A stretch of DNA of 64,000 nucleotides, taken from CAJXZP01 sp041563475 (GTDB lineage Bacteria > Bacteroidota > Bacteroidia > Flavobacteriales_G > Salibacteraceae). Position 1 is the stretch's first letter. The number at the start of each line of letters is the position of its first letter. Below are positions 37,948 to 46,751 of the stretch, piece after piece. The position numbers and the translations under genes are program-made. Under the pieces are notes generated by a model that worked only from the letters and a program-made list of their open reading frames with translations, was not told the DNA's origin and ran no database searches. The stretch covers positions 9,317 to 73,316 of the forward strand of contig JBFFMY010000007.1 of NCBI GenBank assembly GCA_041563475.1. The letters run 5' to 3'.

Positions 37948-38259
37948 TAGGTTTTATAAAAAGTTCGGGGACTAGAGTTGGAAGCGATTTCGCCAATGAT
38001 ACTGAAATATGAATAACTTATAAGGGTCAATGTTCTAAATAAAACTGAAGATCAAGTGAGAATTACCATATAATCTAGAGCCCCATTCGTCAGTAGACGG
38101 ATGGGGCTTTTTCGTGAAATATATTTTTATAATAATTCTTATTAGGAATTGATAAAAATTTTTTGATTAACATATTTTTTTAACTTTAGGCTTTAAACAT
38201 GAAAATATTCGATGTTATTCAGATTAACTTACATTGATAAAAATAAATTTTAATACATT
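37948..38259. other. 312-base intergenic stretch
   Basis: It holds the terminator of the propeller pair (38079-38112) and a possible promoter (TTTTG at 38161-38165 and TAACTTTA at 38181-38188, a 15-base gap, shorter than usual) for the next gene. I see no small ORF or RNA gene. Confidence 0.5.
38079..38112 (+). terminator. Rho-independent terminator after the propeller pair
   Basis: 13-bp stem with one G-T pair (38079-38091 with 38096-38108), loop agta, T5 tail. The left side shares 16 identical bases with the gltA terminator 5.7 kb upstream. Confidence 0.87.
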
Positions 38260-39363
38260 ATGATTAATTTGGAAGCATCCAATTCAGTAGTCCCTAATCA
38301 GGCTTATCCTCCATTTAGTTGTCAATACACACCGCAGATTCCGGAGTTATTGCAACGATTAAATTGCTCCATAGCCATTTCAACTTACCAAGCAGGCAAA
38401 CTTATATTTCTATCTCCTAAAGATGAAAATTCGTTAGTTCAACTTCCGCGACATTTTGATAAGTTGATGGGTATTGCTCAGGATGTTGAAAATGATAAAT
38501 TGGCCCTAGCCTGTAAAGATGAAGTTGTGGTTTTTGCAAATTCTAAGGATTTAGCGAAACACTACCCAAAATCACCCCATAAATATGATGCATTATATAT
38601 GCCTCGGGTAACATATCATACGGGGCCATTAGATATCCACGATTTGAGTTTCGGTAGGAACGGGGATTTATATGCCGTGAATACACTTTTTTCCAATATT
38701 GTAAAAATTGACGATAATTATAATTTCACTCCATATTGGAAGCCTCCTTTTATTGATGCATTGGTTTCAGAAGATCGTTGCCATTTAAACGGGATGGCAT
38801 TAGAACAAGGGTTACCCAAATATGTAACGGCTTTTAATCAGGGCAATACAATGCAGAGTTGGCGAGAAAACATAACCAAAACAGGGGTTGTAATGGATGT
38901 GGAATCAAATGAAGTTGTAATCGAAGGACTTCCCATGCCGCACTCTCCCAGAATTTTTGGAGGAAACCTTTATGTCCTTTTATCGGCAACGGGTGAATTG
39001 GTAAAAGTGGACCCAAGCTCTGGCAAGTACGATGTTGTGGTAAAAGTAGATGGATTTGTGCGTGGAATGTCTTTGCACAAAGATTATCTATTTATCGGGT
39101 TATCGAAATTACGTCAGAACTCTTCTACTTTTGGGAAGTTGGAGTTTGCCAAAAAGGCCACCCATGCCGGTATACTTGTTGTTCATCTTCCAACAGGAAG
39201 TGTAGCGGGTAAAATCACGTATCTCTCATCCTTAGATGAAATTTACGATGTGCACATTTTACCAGAGACAATACGACCTAATATTTTAAACACAAAAACT
39301 CCGGATTTCAATAATGGAATTATGACCCCAGACGCTACTTTTTGGGCGAAGAAAAAAGAATAA
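38260..39363 (+). CDS. TIGR03032/DUF4915-type protein, predicted cytoplasmic beta-propeller
   Basis: 367 residues with no signal peptide or membrane segment. Family traits of TIGR03032 are visible: TYQAGKLIFLS, PRHFDKLMGIA, YHTGPLDIHDLSFG, DRCHLNGMALEQGLPKYVTAF, PHSPRIFGGNLYVLLSATGEL and FVRGMSLHKDYLFIGLSKLR. The repeat spacing suggests a six- or seven-bladed propeller. Function is unknown for the family. It precedes the FG-GAP gene by 27 bases in the same direction and likely shares its message, which is odd because the partner is secreted. Confidence 0.85.
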   Translation: MINLEASNSVVPNQAYPPFSCQYTPQIPELLQRLNCSIAISTYQAGKLIFLSPKDENSLVQLPRHFDKLMGIAQDVENDKLALACKDEVVVFANSKDLAKHYPKSPHKYDALYMPRVTYHTGPLDIHDLSFGRNGDLYAVNTLFSNIVKIDDNYNFTPYWKPPFIDALVSEDRCHLNGMALEQGLPKYVTAFNQGNTMQSWRENITKTGVVMDVESNEVVIEGLPMPHSPRIFGGNLYVLLSATGELVKVDPSSGKYDVVVKVDGFVRGMSLHKDYLFIGLSKLRQNSSTFGKLEFAKKATHAGILVVHLPTGSVAGKITYLSSLDEIYDVHILPETIRPNILNTKTPDFNNGIMTPDATFWAKKKE

Positions 39364-39390
39364 ACTTTTTATTAACTAAAATCAATAATT

Positions 39391-40695
39391 ATGAAGAGAA
39401 ACCATTACGCAAGAAAAAAGAGACAGTTAAAGGCATTGGCCAAAAGACTGAACCATTTAATTACGGAGGGGAAGATAAATTCTTCAGCCGAAATTGACAA
39501 AATCGTTCTCAAAATCCGACTATTAGTAAAGGATTTAGCTAGCGTATTTTCGAAATTTGAATTTAAGCGAGTGTTAGGAGCCGCAGCAGTTAGTCTCGGT
39601 ATTTTTTACTCGGCCGAAGCTACAGCTCAAGTATTTGAAGCACCTGTTGAAAATCCGTTTGGTTTGGTGGCTTCTGATGCCTATGCTATGCCAACATTCG
39701 CAGATTTAGATGGGGATGGAGATATGGACTTATTGGTTGGAGAATATTATGGAGGATTGAAGTACTATCAAAATACGGGTACGAGTACAAACCCTCAATT
39801 TGCCTCTCCTGTAGCTAATCCTTTTGGGCTAACAGGTACTTATTATCTGGCATTTCCAACATTTGCCGATTTGGATGGAGATGGTGATCAGGATTTATTG
39901 GTTGGAGAGCTGTACGGAGAAATGCAGTATTTTGAAAATACAGGAACGGCAACTAGTCCGCAGTTCGCTTCTCCTGTTGCAAGTCCATTTGGACTAACTC
40001 CAGCCTATATATATGCGTTACCTGATTTAGCGGATATGGATGGAGATGGAGATATGGATCTTTTAACTGGTGAATATGGTGGGGCCTTGCAGTATTATAA
40101 AAATACCGGAACGCCAACAAATCCATCTTTTGCTGCTCCCGTAACGAATCCATTTGGTTTAATTTCTAGCTATGCTATTTCTTGTCCATCCATTGGTGAT
40201 ATTGATAATGATGGTGATATGGATTTGCTTATTGGAGAGGCTTATGGAGCGCTGCAATATTTTGAAAACACAGGAAGTGCAACTAATCCTCAATTTGGTG
40301 CTCCAGTTGAGAATCCTTTTGGATTATCATCTGTTGGTTCAATATCTCTTCCTGCAGTTACTGATTTGGATTCTGATGGAGACATTGATGTTCTTGTAGG
40401 AGACGATTATGGTGCAATGCAATACTTTAAAAATAATTTAATTACTGGAATTCAAGATGGATATAATTTGGTGGATTCGAAAGTATTTCCAAATCCAGTT
40501 AACGATGTTCTGTTTATAGATACGGAAGGTCAAATAGAGAATATTGAAATATTCAACATTTTGGGTCAATCCGTGATGATTATTCCAAACGCAACTACAC
40601 AAATAAATGTTAGTGAGCTGCCTAATGGAATGTATACTTTAAAAGTGAGTTTATCCTCTGGAGAAACTTCCATTAATAAGATTCAAAAGCTATAA
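39391..40695 (+). CDS. FG-GAP/VCBS-repeat T9SS protein with an extended N-terminus
   Basis: 434 residues. Residues 1-60 are strongly basic and helical (MKRNHYARKKRQLKALAKRL), followed by a hydrophobic core (VLGAAAVSLGIFYSAEATA) with a signal-peptidase site near residue 79. Residues 82 to about 355 are five tandem 55-residue repeats, each with an FG-GAP-like loop DxDGDGDxDLLVGE that should bind calcium and a partner motif QYFENTG. Residues about 360-434 are a T9SS type A sorting domain (SKVFPNPVNDVLFI, ending TSINKIQKL). FG-GAP propellers are common in surface adhesins. The ligand is unknown. Confidence 0.87.
   Translation: MKRNHYARKKRQLKALAKRLNHLITEGKINSSAEIDKIVLKIRLLVKDLASVFSKFEFKRVLGAAAVSLGIFYSAEATAQVFEAPVENPFGLVASDAYAMPTFADLDGDGDMDLLVGEYYGGLKYYQNTGTSTNPQFASPVANPFGLTGTYYLAFPTFADLDGDGDQDLLVGELYGEMQYFENTGTATSPQFASPVASPFGLTPAYIYALPDLADMDGDGDMDLLTGEYGGALQYYKNTGTPTNPSFAAPVTNPFGLISSYAISCPSIGDIDNDGDMDLLIGEAYGALQYFENTGSATNPQFGAPVENPFGLSSVGSISLPAVTDLDSDGDIDVLVGDDYGAMQYFKNNLITGIQDGYNLVDSKVFPNPVNDVLFIDTEGQIENIEIFNILGQSVMIIPNATTQINVSELPNGMYTLKVSLSSGETSINKIQKL
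39634..40458 (+). repeat. Five tandem 165-base units encoding FG-GAP blades
   Basis: Units of exactly 55 codons begin at about 39634, 39799, 39964, 40129 and 40294, each starting near FxxPVxNPFGL. Units 1-4 are the most alike; unit 5 diverges toward its end. The exact periodicity suggests past tandem duplication. Confidence 0.85.
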
Positions 40696-40707
40696 TCAGT
40701 TTTAAAT

Positions 40708-40748
40708 AAAAAAGGCCGCTTTCATTTTGAAAGCGGCCTTTTTTATTA
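40708..40748. terminator. Bidirectional terminator between convergent genes
   Basis: Perfect 16-bp stem (40708-40723 with 40729-40744, core ggccgctttc) around an ATTTT loop, flanked by A and T runs. It can end the FG-GAP transcript on the plus strand and the 42160 transcript on the minus strand. Confidence 0.92.
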
Positions 40749-40765
40749 TCTGTTAGTTTTTTATT

Positions 40766-42160
40766 CTACTTAACAATAAGCATTTGATTTAATGATACAT
40801 CATTTGACCCCTGAACGCGAATAATATATGTACCTGGATTCCAAGAGTCTGTTTCTATTACAAACAGGTTATTTCCCGCATTAATATTTAATGGTCGTTG
40901 GGTAATTATGTTTTTCCCGGATAGTGTGAAAACATCCAATACCGCAGATTGCTGTTCTGGTTGATTTATTTCTAAATATACAAATTCAGTTGCCGGATTT
41001 GGGAATGCTTTAATGCCAATGCTAGTTACCGATTCTTCAACACTAACCGCTGAATTCACATTCAGTAAAACGGTTTTATCATCTGTAAAAAGGCCATCAC
41101 TTACTCTAAAAACAACCTGGTAGGCTCTGTCTCTTAAATCAGCATATTCTGGTTGCCATGTAAATTCACCTACCAAAGTATTTCCCGTAGTAGTTTTAGT
41201 AAACGCAGCATCATTTTGAGGTAAATAAAACACCTCGCTATAGGCTTCCATAAATACTTGTTTATTTGGATTGGTATGAGTAGCAACCATTTCTAATTTG
41301 AAAGGCACTCCAGTCATCACATCAAATGCGTAGTGGTTATTTGGATCTGTTGGTAATATACTTAGATTAGTCCAAAGTGGGGTTCCTTGTCCGGAAGGAA
41401 CCACAATAAACTGCATGTCTCTTCTAATTTCACCAACCCAAACACCGTTACGGTATTGGTCTACTAAAATGGAGGCTACAAAATGACCCACTAAATCAGC
41501 TGTCCACGAAATCGTTCCAGTAATAGAATCAATGCTAAAGATATTATTGGTATCAGATGAAGGGGTAACATATCCAACACAAGGTACACCAACTGCACTA
41601 AGGGGCTGATCAATACTCCAATGTAATGAATCACCATCTGGATCGAATGGAAGAGGGTTGTATTGCCATGAGGTATTTACGGGTAAAAAGATAGCCGCAG
41701 GCACTAAAAAGAACGGAGTTGAATTTGCGGTCGCAGAATCCGTAACAATTGATGTGAAAAGAGTCATGGACTCCGTTAAAGGGGCGTTTAAGTTTAAAAT
41801 CGCGGCATTTCTACAGCAATTATCCCAATAAACATCCCACTGCCCATTTCCAGCCAAGGTTACAGTATCTGTGAAAAAATAGACTTCTACACCATAAGGA
41901 TACATCGGTAACAAGTTCCCAGAGATTACACTGTCATAAGGAACTGTAATGGTAAAAGAAGCTCCGTTGGGTCCGTCAAAATGAATATCAGCGGTAGCGG
42001 CCATTGGAATACCGATAGTGTCTCGATATGTAACTAAGTTAACTTGGTATTCTTGGTTTCCAAGATCTTGTAGCGTAATATCTCCCCCCATTAGGTGAGT
42101 GGCATACACAGGTATCATACCTACGATCATAAGGAGCATTAGTAAAGTAAATTTTTTCAT
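40766..42160 (-). CDS. T9SS type A sorting-domain protein with cadherin/Ig-like modules
   Basis: 464 residues. Signal peptide MKKFTLLMLLMIVGMIPVYA is followed by THLMGGDITLQDLG, the opening of a Bacteroidota secreted family often seen in large gliding-associated proteins. Further traits are YWDNCCRNAAILNLNAP, FDPDGDSLHWSI and TISWTADLVGHFVASILVDQYRNG (residues about 219-242), suggesting Ig-like folds. The C-terminal sorting domain is IKAFPNPATEFVYLEI to NQMLIVK. No catalytic motif is seen; a surface structural or adhesive role is inferred. Confidence 0.82.
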   Translation of the reverse strand: MKKFTLLMLLMIVGMIPVYATHLMGGDITLQDLGNQEYQVNLVTYRDTIGIPMAATADIHFDGPNGASFTITVPYDSVISGNLLPMYPYGVEVYFFTDTVTLAGNGQWDVYWDNCCRNAAILNLNAPLTESMTLFTSIVTDSATANSTPFFLVPAAIFLPVNTSWQYNPLPFDPDGDSLHWSIDQPLSAVGVPCVGYVTPSSDTNNIFSIDSITGTISWTADLVGHFVASILVDQYRNGVWVGEIRRDMQFIVVPSGQGTPLWTNLSILPTDPNNHYAFDVMTGVPFKLEMVATHTNPNKQVFMEAYSEVFYLPQNDAAFTKTTTGNTLVGEFTWQPEYADLRDRAYQVVFRVSDGLFTDDKTVLLNVNSAVSVEESVTSIGIKAFPNPATEFVYLEINQPEQQSAVLDVFTLSGKNIITQRPLNINAGNNLFVIETDSWNPGTYIIRVQGSNDVSLNQMLIVK

Positions 42161-42257
42161 GATGTTGCTTTTAGATTAGAATAGTATGGTAAAAAACGAA
42201 TTATTTATCCATTGGTTGCTTAAGGGAACGTAAATGAAAAACCGAACGCCTTAATCT

Positions 42258-42265
42258 CAAATGTA
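42258..42265 (-). promoter_or_regulatory. Candidate -7 element for the gene at 40766-42160
   Basis: Minus-strand TACATTTG, about 100 bases before the ATG at 42160, in a 154-base gap after the M1 peptidase gene. No clear -33 TTG. Confidence 0.42.
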
Positions 42266-42314
42266 CGATATTAAAACTAACCTCTTAATTACTAGGTTAA
42301 GGGGACTTAACTTT

Positions 42315-44684
42315 TTAATGAACCACAGAAAACTGTTGAGCAATTATTCGGGTTTCAAAAGTTACTTTCGCAATGTATTGCCCCGTCCGAATACTTTTAC
42401 TATTAAAGGAAAGCTGATTTTTACGGATGGTTTTAAATGACAATACTTTTTTACCATCTAACGAATAAATTTCCACACTTTGAGGAATTTCTGAATTCCC
42501 CCATTCAATAGTTATTTTTTCGCTACTTGGATTTGGATAGATTTTTAATTCTTTGACAGTAGTTTTAATGCTTCCAATACTTAAAATAGAATGATCAATA
42601 TTGGCCAAGGTATATTCCCCCTTTAGTAGTTCACTCAATTCCATCCTCCCATATCCAATAGTAGAACCTCCCAAAGTGTTTTTGGTATAATGCGAATACT
42701 CTGCCCAATCCGCATTGGCATTTTCTCGGTATAAAAGCACTAAACTATCTTCCGTAACATTTACCAATAAGGAATCTAAATATCCATTATTTTCTCTCCC
42801 ATCATACATAAAACTAGACTCTGCTTTAAAACCTGCCGGAAGGATTCCATCAACTTTCCAATATCTGTAATTAGATAACAAATAAGGCTGGTTAGCCCAA
42901 TCTTTAATTTGGTCAGGCGCGCTCCAATGATGTTCAATTTTTAATAATGCAGAATCTGAAACAGCTTTAACATCTACCAACATCATGGCGTTTGGGAAAT
43001 TTAAAGTGCCCGTTTGTTTAATTATTTTAATGTCATCTGTAGTGGCGTAACATAATTTGTTGTTCGGGTTTAAGGTCACCATCACTGGATTAAAAAGCAC
43101 ATTGAAATTGGCGGTAGTTGTATTTGGACCAACCATTGTAGTTTGCGTAATCAAATCAAAATTAGAATTGTAAAACCCAACCTCAAGGGGTATTTCACTG
43201 AATTGATTAGGTGCATGATTCAGAGTTTGAGTGATGTCTATTTGCACTTCATAATTTGCACTGGTAGGCGTAATTTGAATGGAATCAATTTTATAATCAG
43301 GAAAGCCACCATTAAATACCCAGCCGTCAAAAAAACCATCCACATCCATAAAAGATCCAGATTGTAAGTAATCCCTATACTGTAAACTGGTCATATTATC
43401 ATATGCGCGGGAATTTAAAAATCCAGTTACCGCACTTCCAAAATTACTTTCGCCCAAAAGCATTCTCAAGTTTTGAGCCACTAGCGCCCCTTTTCTATAC
43501 ACATGATCCCCATAAGATAATTCATGGGGAACTCCAGAAATGGACAAGTAGCCTCCTTCGTCAATATGGGCTTTTTTTAGGATATTAAACAAGGTAGATT
43601 TCACACCTACCTTGGCGGTTTCCCATCCGTACTGGTATTCAATAAAATAATTCGCACTGAAACTGGCCATACCTTCATTCAACCACATATCTTGTGGAGT
43701 AAGAGTCGTGGCATAATTCCCCCACCATTGGTGAGATAATTCATGCGCCATTAAATCCTCGCTTCCTAAATTCCCATTTATCGCATTATTCGGATAGGTG
43801 ATATTACTCGCATGCTCCATCGCACCCATATTGAAATTAACTATGGTGTAACCGATTTTATTAAATTGATACGAGCCATAAAGGCCTTCAAAAGCATCCA
43901 TGCAATTTTTAAGATTGGCAAAAGAGCCTTTCAGGTTGGTTGTATCTGATGATTTTGCATACAGTTTAATAGGAATTGGACCGTTAATCCCATTGTAAGT
44001 GTCAGTTACAATAGTGTAATAATTTACAGCAAACATGGCTAAATAAGTGGGAATTGATTCTTCCATTTTCCAGTACCATTCTATTTTATTATTTGGTTTT
44101 GGAGTAGAAGAAATTAAATCTCCAATACTGGTAGCGTATTGATTGTCTTTCGTGGTTAAATATAAATTATACGTTGTACGTTCTTTGAAATTGTCAAAAC
44201 AAGGAAACCAATACCGACCTATATTATGTGGGTTATCTTCAAACCCAACGCCCATATTAAATACATAATCACTTCCAAAGTAAATTCCGCCCCAACCGGA
44301 AGGGTCTTTTTTGGTGGTTCCATGATAATAAACAGTAACCTCAAATTGGTCTCCAATATTAAAACTAGAACCTAAATTAATATGCAATAAAGTATCGTTA
44401 TAGGTATAGTTTAAATTGGTGTTGTTTAGTAAAATAGAGTCAATAGTGAATGTAAGCAAATCAAGATTTAACACACTCACATTATTCATTTCTGACTCAC
44501 AGGTCACTTTTGTAAATCCCGAAATGGTTTTCCCAGAATAATCGGTAAAATCTAAATGTATTTCATAATCCAAAACATCAATAGTATCACTTCGAAGATT
44601 TTCCGCATTTGGATAAATGCCCGTTTGACTTATTACAAAGCCACTTGATAAAAGGAATGTGATAAGAAATAGTGATTTTTTCAT
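42315..44684 (-). CDS. Secreted M1-family zinc aminopeptidase with T9SS sorting domain
   Basis: 789 residues. Signal peptide ends near residue 19 (SGFVISQ). The N-terminal saddle domain (about 30-220) precedes the catalytic domain with HELSH at 314-318 and the third zinc ligand E337 (HEXXH-18-E, in WLNEGMASF). The substrate-recognition GxMEN motif reads GAMEH (287-291). A beta-rich region follows, and residues about 710-789 are a sorting domain (LKIYPNPSSEKITIEW). It would cleave N-terminal residues from extracellular peptides for nutrition. It lies 29 bases after rlmB in the same direction. Confidence 0.92.
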   Translation of the reverse strand: MKKSLFLITFLLSSGFVISQTGIYPNAENLRSDTIDVLDYEIHLDFTDYSGKTISGFTKVTCESEMNNVSVLNLDLLTFTIDSILLNNTNLNYTYNDTLLHINLGSSFNIGDQFEVTVYYHGTTKKDPSGWGGIYFGSDYVFNMGVGFEDNPHNIGRYWFPCFDNFKERTTYNLYLTTKDNQYATSIGDLISSTPKPNNKIEWYWKMEESIPTYLAMFAVNYYTIVTDTYNGINGPIPIKLYAKSSDTTNLKGSFANLKNCMDAFEGLYGSYQFNKIGYTIVNFNMGAMEHASNITYPNNAINGNLGSEDLMAHELSHQWWGNYATTLTPQDMWLNEGMASFSANYFIEYQYGWETAKVGVKSTLFNILKKAHIDEGGYLSISGVPHELSYGDHVYRKGALVAQNLRMLLGESNFGSAVTGFLNSRAYDNMTSLQYRDYLQSGSFMDVDGFFDGWVFNGGFPDYKIDSIQITPTSANYEVQIDITQTLNHAPNQFSEIPLEVGFYNSNFDLITQTTMVGPNTTTANFNVLFNPVMVTLNPNNKLCYATTDDIKIIKQTGTLNFPNAMMLVDVKAVSDSALLKIEHHWSAPDQIKDWANQPYLLSNYRYWKVDGILPAGFKAESSFMYDGRENNGYLDSLLVNVTEDSLVLLYRENANADWAEYSHYTKNTLGGSTIGYGRMELSELLKGEYTLANIDHSILSIGSIKTTVKELKIYPNPSSEKITIEWGNSEIPQSVEIYSLDGKKVLSFKTIRKNQLSFNSKSIRTGQYIAKVTFETRIIAQQFSVVH

Positions 44685-44713
44685 CTAGATTGAATGTGTC
44701 TTTTACTATTTGA

Positions 44714-45457
44714 TTAAATGGCTCTTTGTCTAACGGCTTCAAACATTATAATAGCTCCAGCCACAGAAACATTCAAAGAATTGATCGTTCCTTGCATTGG
44801 GATTTGTGCAATATTGGCCGATATTTTTAAAATATCTCCAGAAATCCCTACATCTTCACCACCCATAACCAAAACGGTTGGCACAGTCATATCCGCATCA
44901 TAAATAGTATCTGAACCTTTTTCGGAACACGATACAATTTGAACTCCAGAATCATTTAGAAATTTGAGTGTATTTATCAAACTCGAGGTTTTACAAACCG
45001 GAATTTTCAACAACGCACCTGCAGAGGTTTTCATGGCATCTCCATTGATTGGAGCTCCACCTTTTTGAGGGATAATTATCGCATCAACTCCTGCACATTC
45101 AGCAGTACGAGAAAGTGCCCCAAAATTACCTACATCGGTTACGCCATCTAAAGCTAAAAATAAAGGAACTCGACCTTCTTCGTATATGTGAGGTAAAAGA
45201 TTTTCTATTGATTGAAATTCAATTGGTGAAGTGAACGCAATAATACCTTGATGGTTTTTCATGGTAATTCTGTTCAGTTTCTCCTTGGGGACCTCTTGAA
45301 CGAAAATGCCGTTTTGCTTTGCTAATTTTCTTAGTTCTACATACTCTGCTTTGCGCTCATCTCTAGACACCATTATTTTATCAATGTCTTTATGCTCAAT
45401 AAGTGCTTCTTTTACTGGATGTAATCCAAAAATAATATTGTCGTATTTTTTTATCAT
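44714..45457 (-). CDS. rlmB: 23S rRNA 2'-O-methyltransferase RlmB (SpoU/TrmH family)
   Basis: 247 residues: N-terminal L30e-like substrate-binding domain (IIFGLHPVKEALIEH) and C-terminal SPOUT domain with the knot motifs DGVTDVGNFGALSRTAECAG, LVMGGEDVGIS and IPMQGTINSLNVSVAGAI. The enzyme methylates G2251 in E. coli. TrmH-family paralogues are similar, so exact specificity is likely but not proven. Confidence 0.9.
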   Translation of the reverse strand: MIKKYDNIIFGLHPVKEALIEHKDIDKIMVSRDERKAEYVELRKLAKQNGIFVQEVPKEKLNRITMKNHQGIIAFTSPIEFQSIENLLPHIYEEGRVPLFLALDGVTDVGNFGALSRTAECAGVDAIIIPQKGGAPINGDAMKTSAGALLKIPVCKTSSLINTLKFLNDSGVQIVSCSEKGSDTIYDADMTVPTVLVMGGEDVGISGDILKISANIAQIPMQGTINSLNVSVAGAIIMFEAVRQRAI

Positions 45458-45461
45458 TTGT

Positions 45462-46751
45462 TTAATAATCTAAGGAGGCTACCTTGCCTTGACGCCATGA
45501 GTCAACAGCTCTGTACCATGGGTTTTTATACACCGTAGTTCTTTCTAAAGTAAAATCATTGTTTGTGAATGGGTTATTAATCATGGTAAAATTAAAGGTC
45601 AACGATCTATAATTGCTCTCTTCCCCATAAGTCCAACTTTCACCTTGCATAGAGCGGTACACAATGCTAGGTGGACCAAACACAATATATATAACACCGC
45701 GATCTGTTTTCCAACCTTCTTTATAGGAGGAGAAAAAATAGTTAGCATTTTGTACTCGGTTGTAATACCCTTTAATTAATTTTTTGGCTTTGGTAGGGTC
45801 AGGACTTGTAGTTAACCAAAAATCATCTACTGCTTTTTTTGTGTTTTGGTAATTACTCAGTTTTTCAAATTCCTTTTTGGAAGTAATGAATCGAAGTGGG
45901 GATAATAATTCCTCCGGAGTATTAACTTCTGGAAACTCCTTGGAATATTGAAAAAGCGTCAACCCCGTTCGGTAATTTTCAGAATTTAAACCAAAGTGAT
46001 AAATACCCGGTTTGTTTGCCGAAAATTCTGCTACCCCATTTATTACAGGGGTTTCAAATTTAGAGTGGTTATCAAAATCAAATGGCTTAGGCGTAGAATA
46101 CGAAAACGGGGGAGAAGCAATAGGGAAAATTGTATTGAAATATTTGCCTTCTAATTGTGTGAGTGATTTATCCGGACCATAAATTATCTGAAGTTTCTCA
46201 TCCGGATAAAAGTAATTTCTAAAAAGTACCGTTTCCGTTTGTTTTAAAATCACCTTAAAAAACTGTCGATTGGTAAGGTCCGATTTGTCAATTTGAATAA
46301 AGCTAACGGTCTTTTGGCTATTGTTCAAATCTGTAGTGGATACTTTTAAAATATAATTAAAGCCTTGCTGAAGTTTTAAAGTAAATTTTCCCTGTAATTG
46401 TTTTAATCCTTTTACAGCAATGGTGTCAAGCATTACAAATGACGAACTATCTACAATTTCTTTTGAATCGTAATCATTATGGATTTCCCAAGCAATGCGC
46501 ACCTGACTCATTTCCTTTTCTTTTGCAGAGTTTGTCACGTAGGTTAAGCCACGATTTTCAAACATAAAAAACACCTCGGTTTCTGACTCATTGGAATGAA
46601 AAACTTCAAAGCGCGGTTGAGGAACGTCCGAATTACTAGAATACATTTCCTTGAAATCTGTTTCACTTAGTGAAACACCACGTTTACAACTTGAGTTAAA
46701 CCCAAGTATAACGACCAAACTACCAATTATGAATTTGCGCAGGTTATTCAT
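45462..46751 (-). CDS. GWxTD-domain lipoprotein
   Basis: 429 residues from ATG 46751, chosen because it opens a lipoprotein signal (MNNLRKFIIGSLVVILGFNSSC); an upstream start would run 26 residues into rmuC. The C-terminal 150 residues match the GWxTD domain (YKEGWKTDRGVIYIVFGPPS) of Bacteroidota secreted or outer-membrane proteins, function unknown. An Ig-like N-terminal part precedes it. It overlaps the end of rmuC by eight bases and is followed four bases later by rlmB. Confidence 0.86.
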   Translation of the reverse strand: MNNLRKFIIGSLVVILGFNSSCKRGVSLSETDFKEMYSSNSDVPQPRFEVFHSNESETEVFFMFENRGLTYVTNSAKEKEMSQVRIAWEIHNDYDSKEIVDSSSFVMLDTIAVKGLKQLQGKFTLKLQQGFNYILKVSTTDLNNSQKTVSFIQIDKSDLTNRQFFKVILKQTETVLFRNYFYPDEKLQIIYGPDKSLTQLEGKYFNTIFPIASPPFSYSTPKPFDFDNHSKFETPVINGVAEFSANKPGIYHFGLNSENYRTGLTLFQYSKEFPEVNTPEELLSPLRFITSKKEFEKLSNYQNTKKAVDDFWLTTSPDPTKAKKLIKGYYNRVQNANYFFSSYKEGWKTDRGVIYIVFGPPSIVYRSMQGESWTYGEESNYRSLTFNFTMINNPFTNNDFTLERTTVYKNPWYRAVDSWRQGKVASLDY

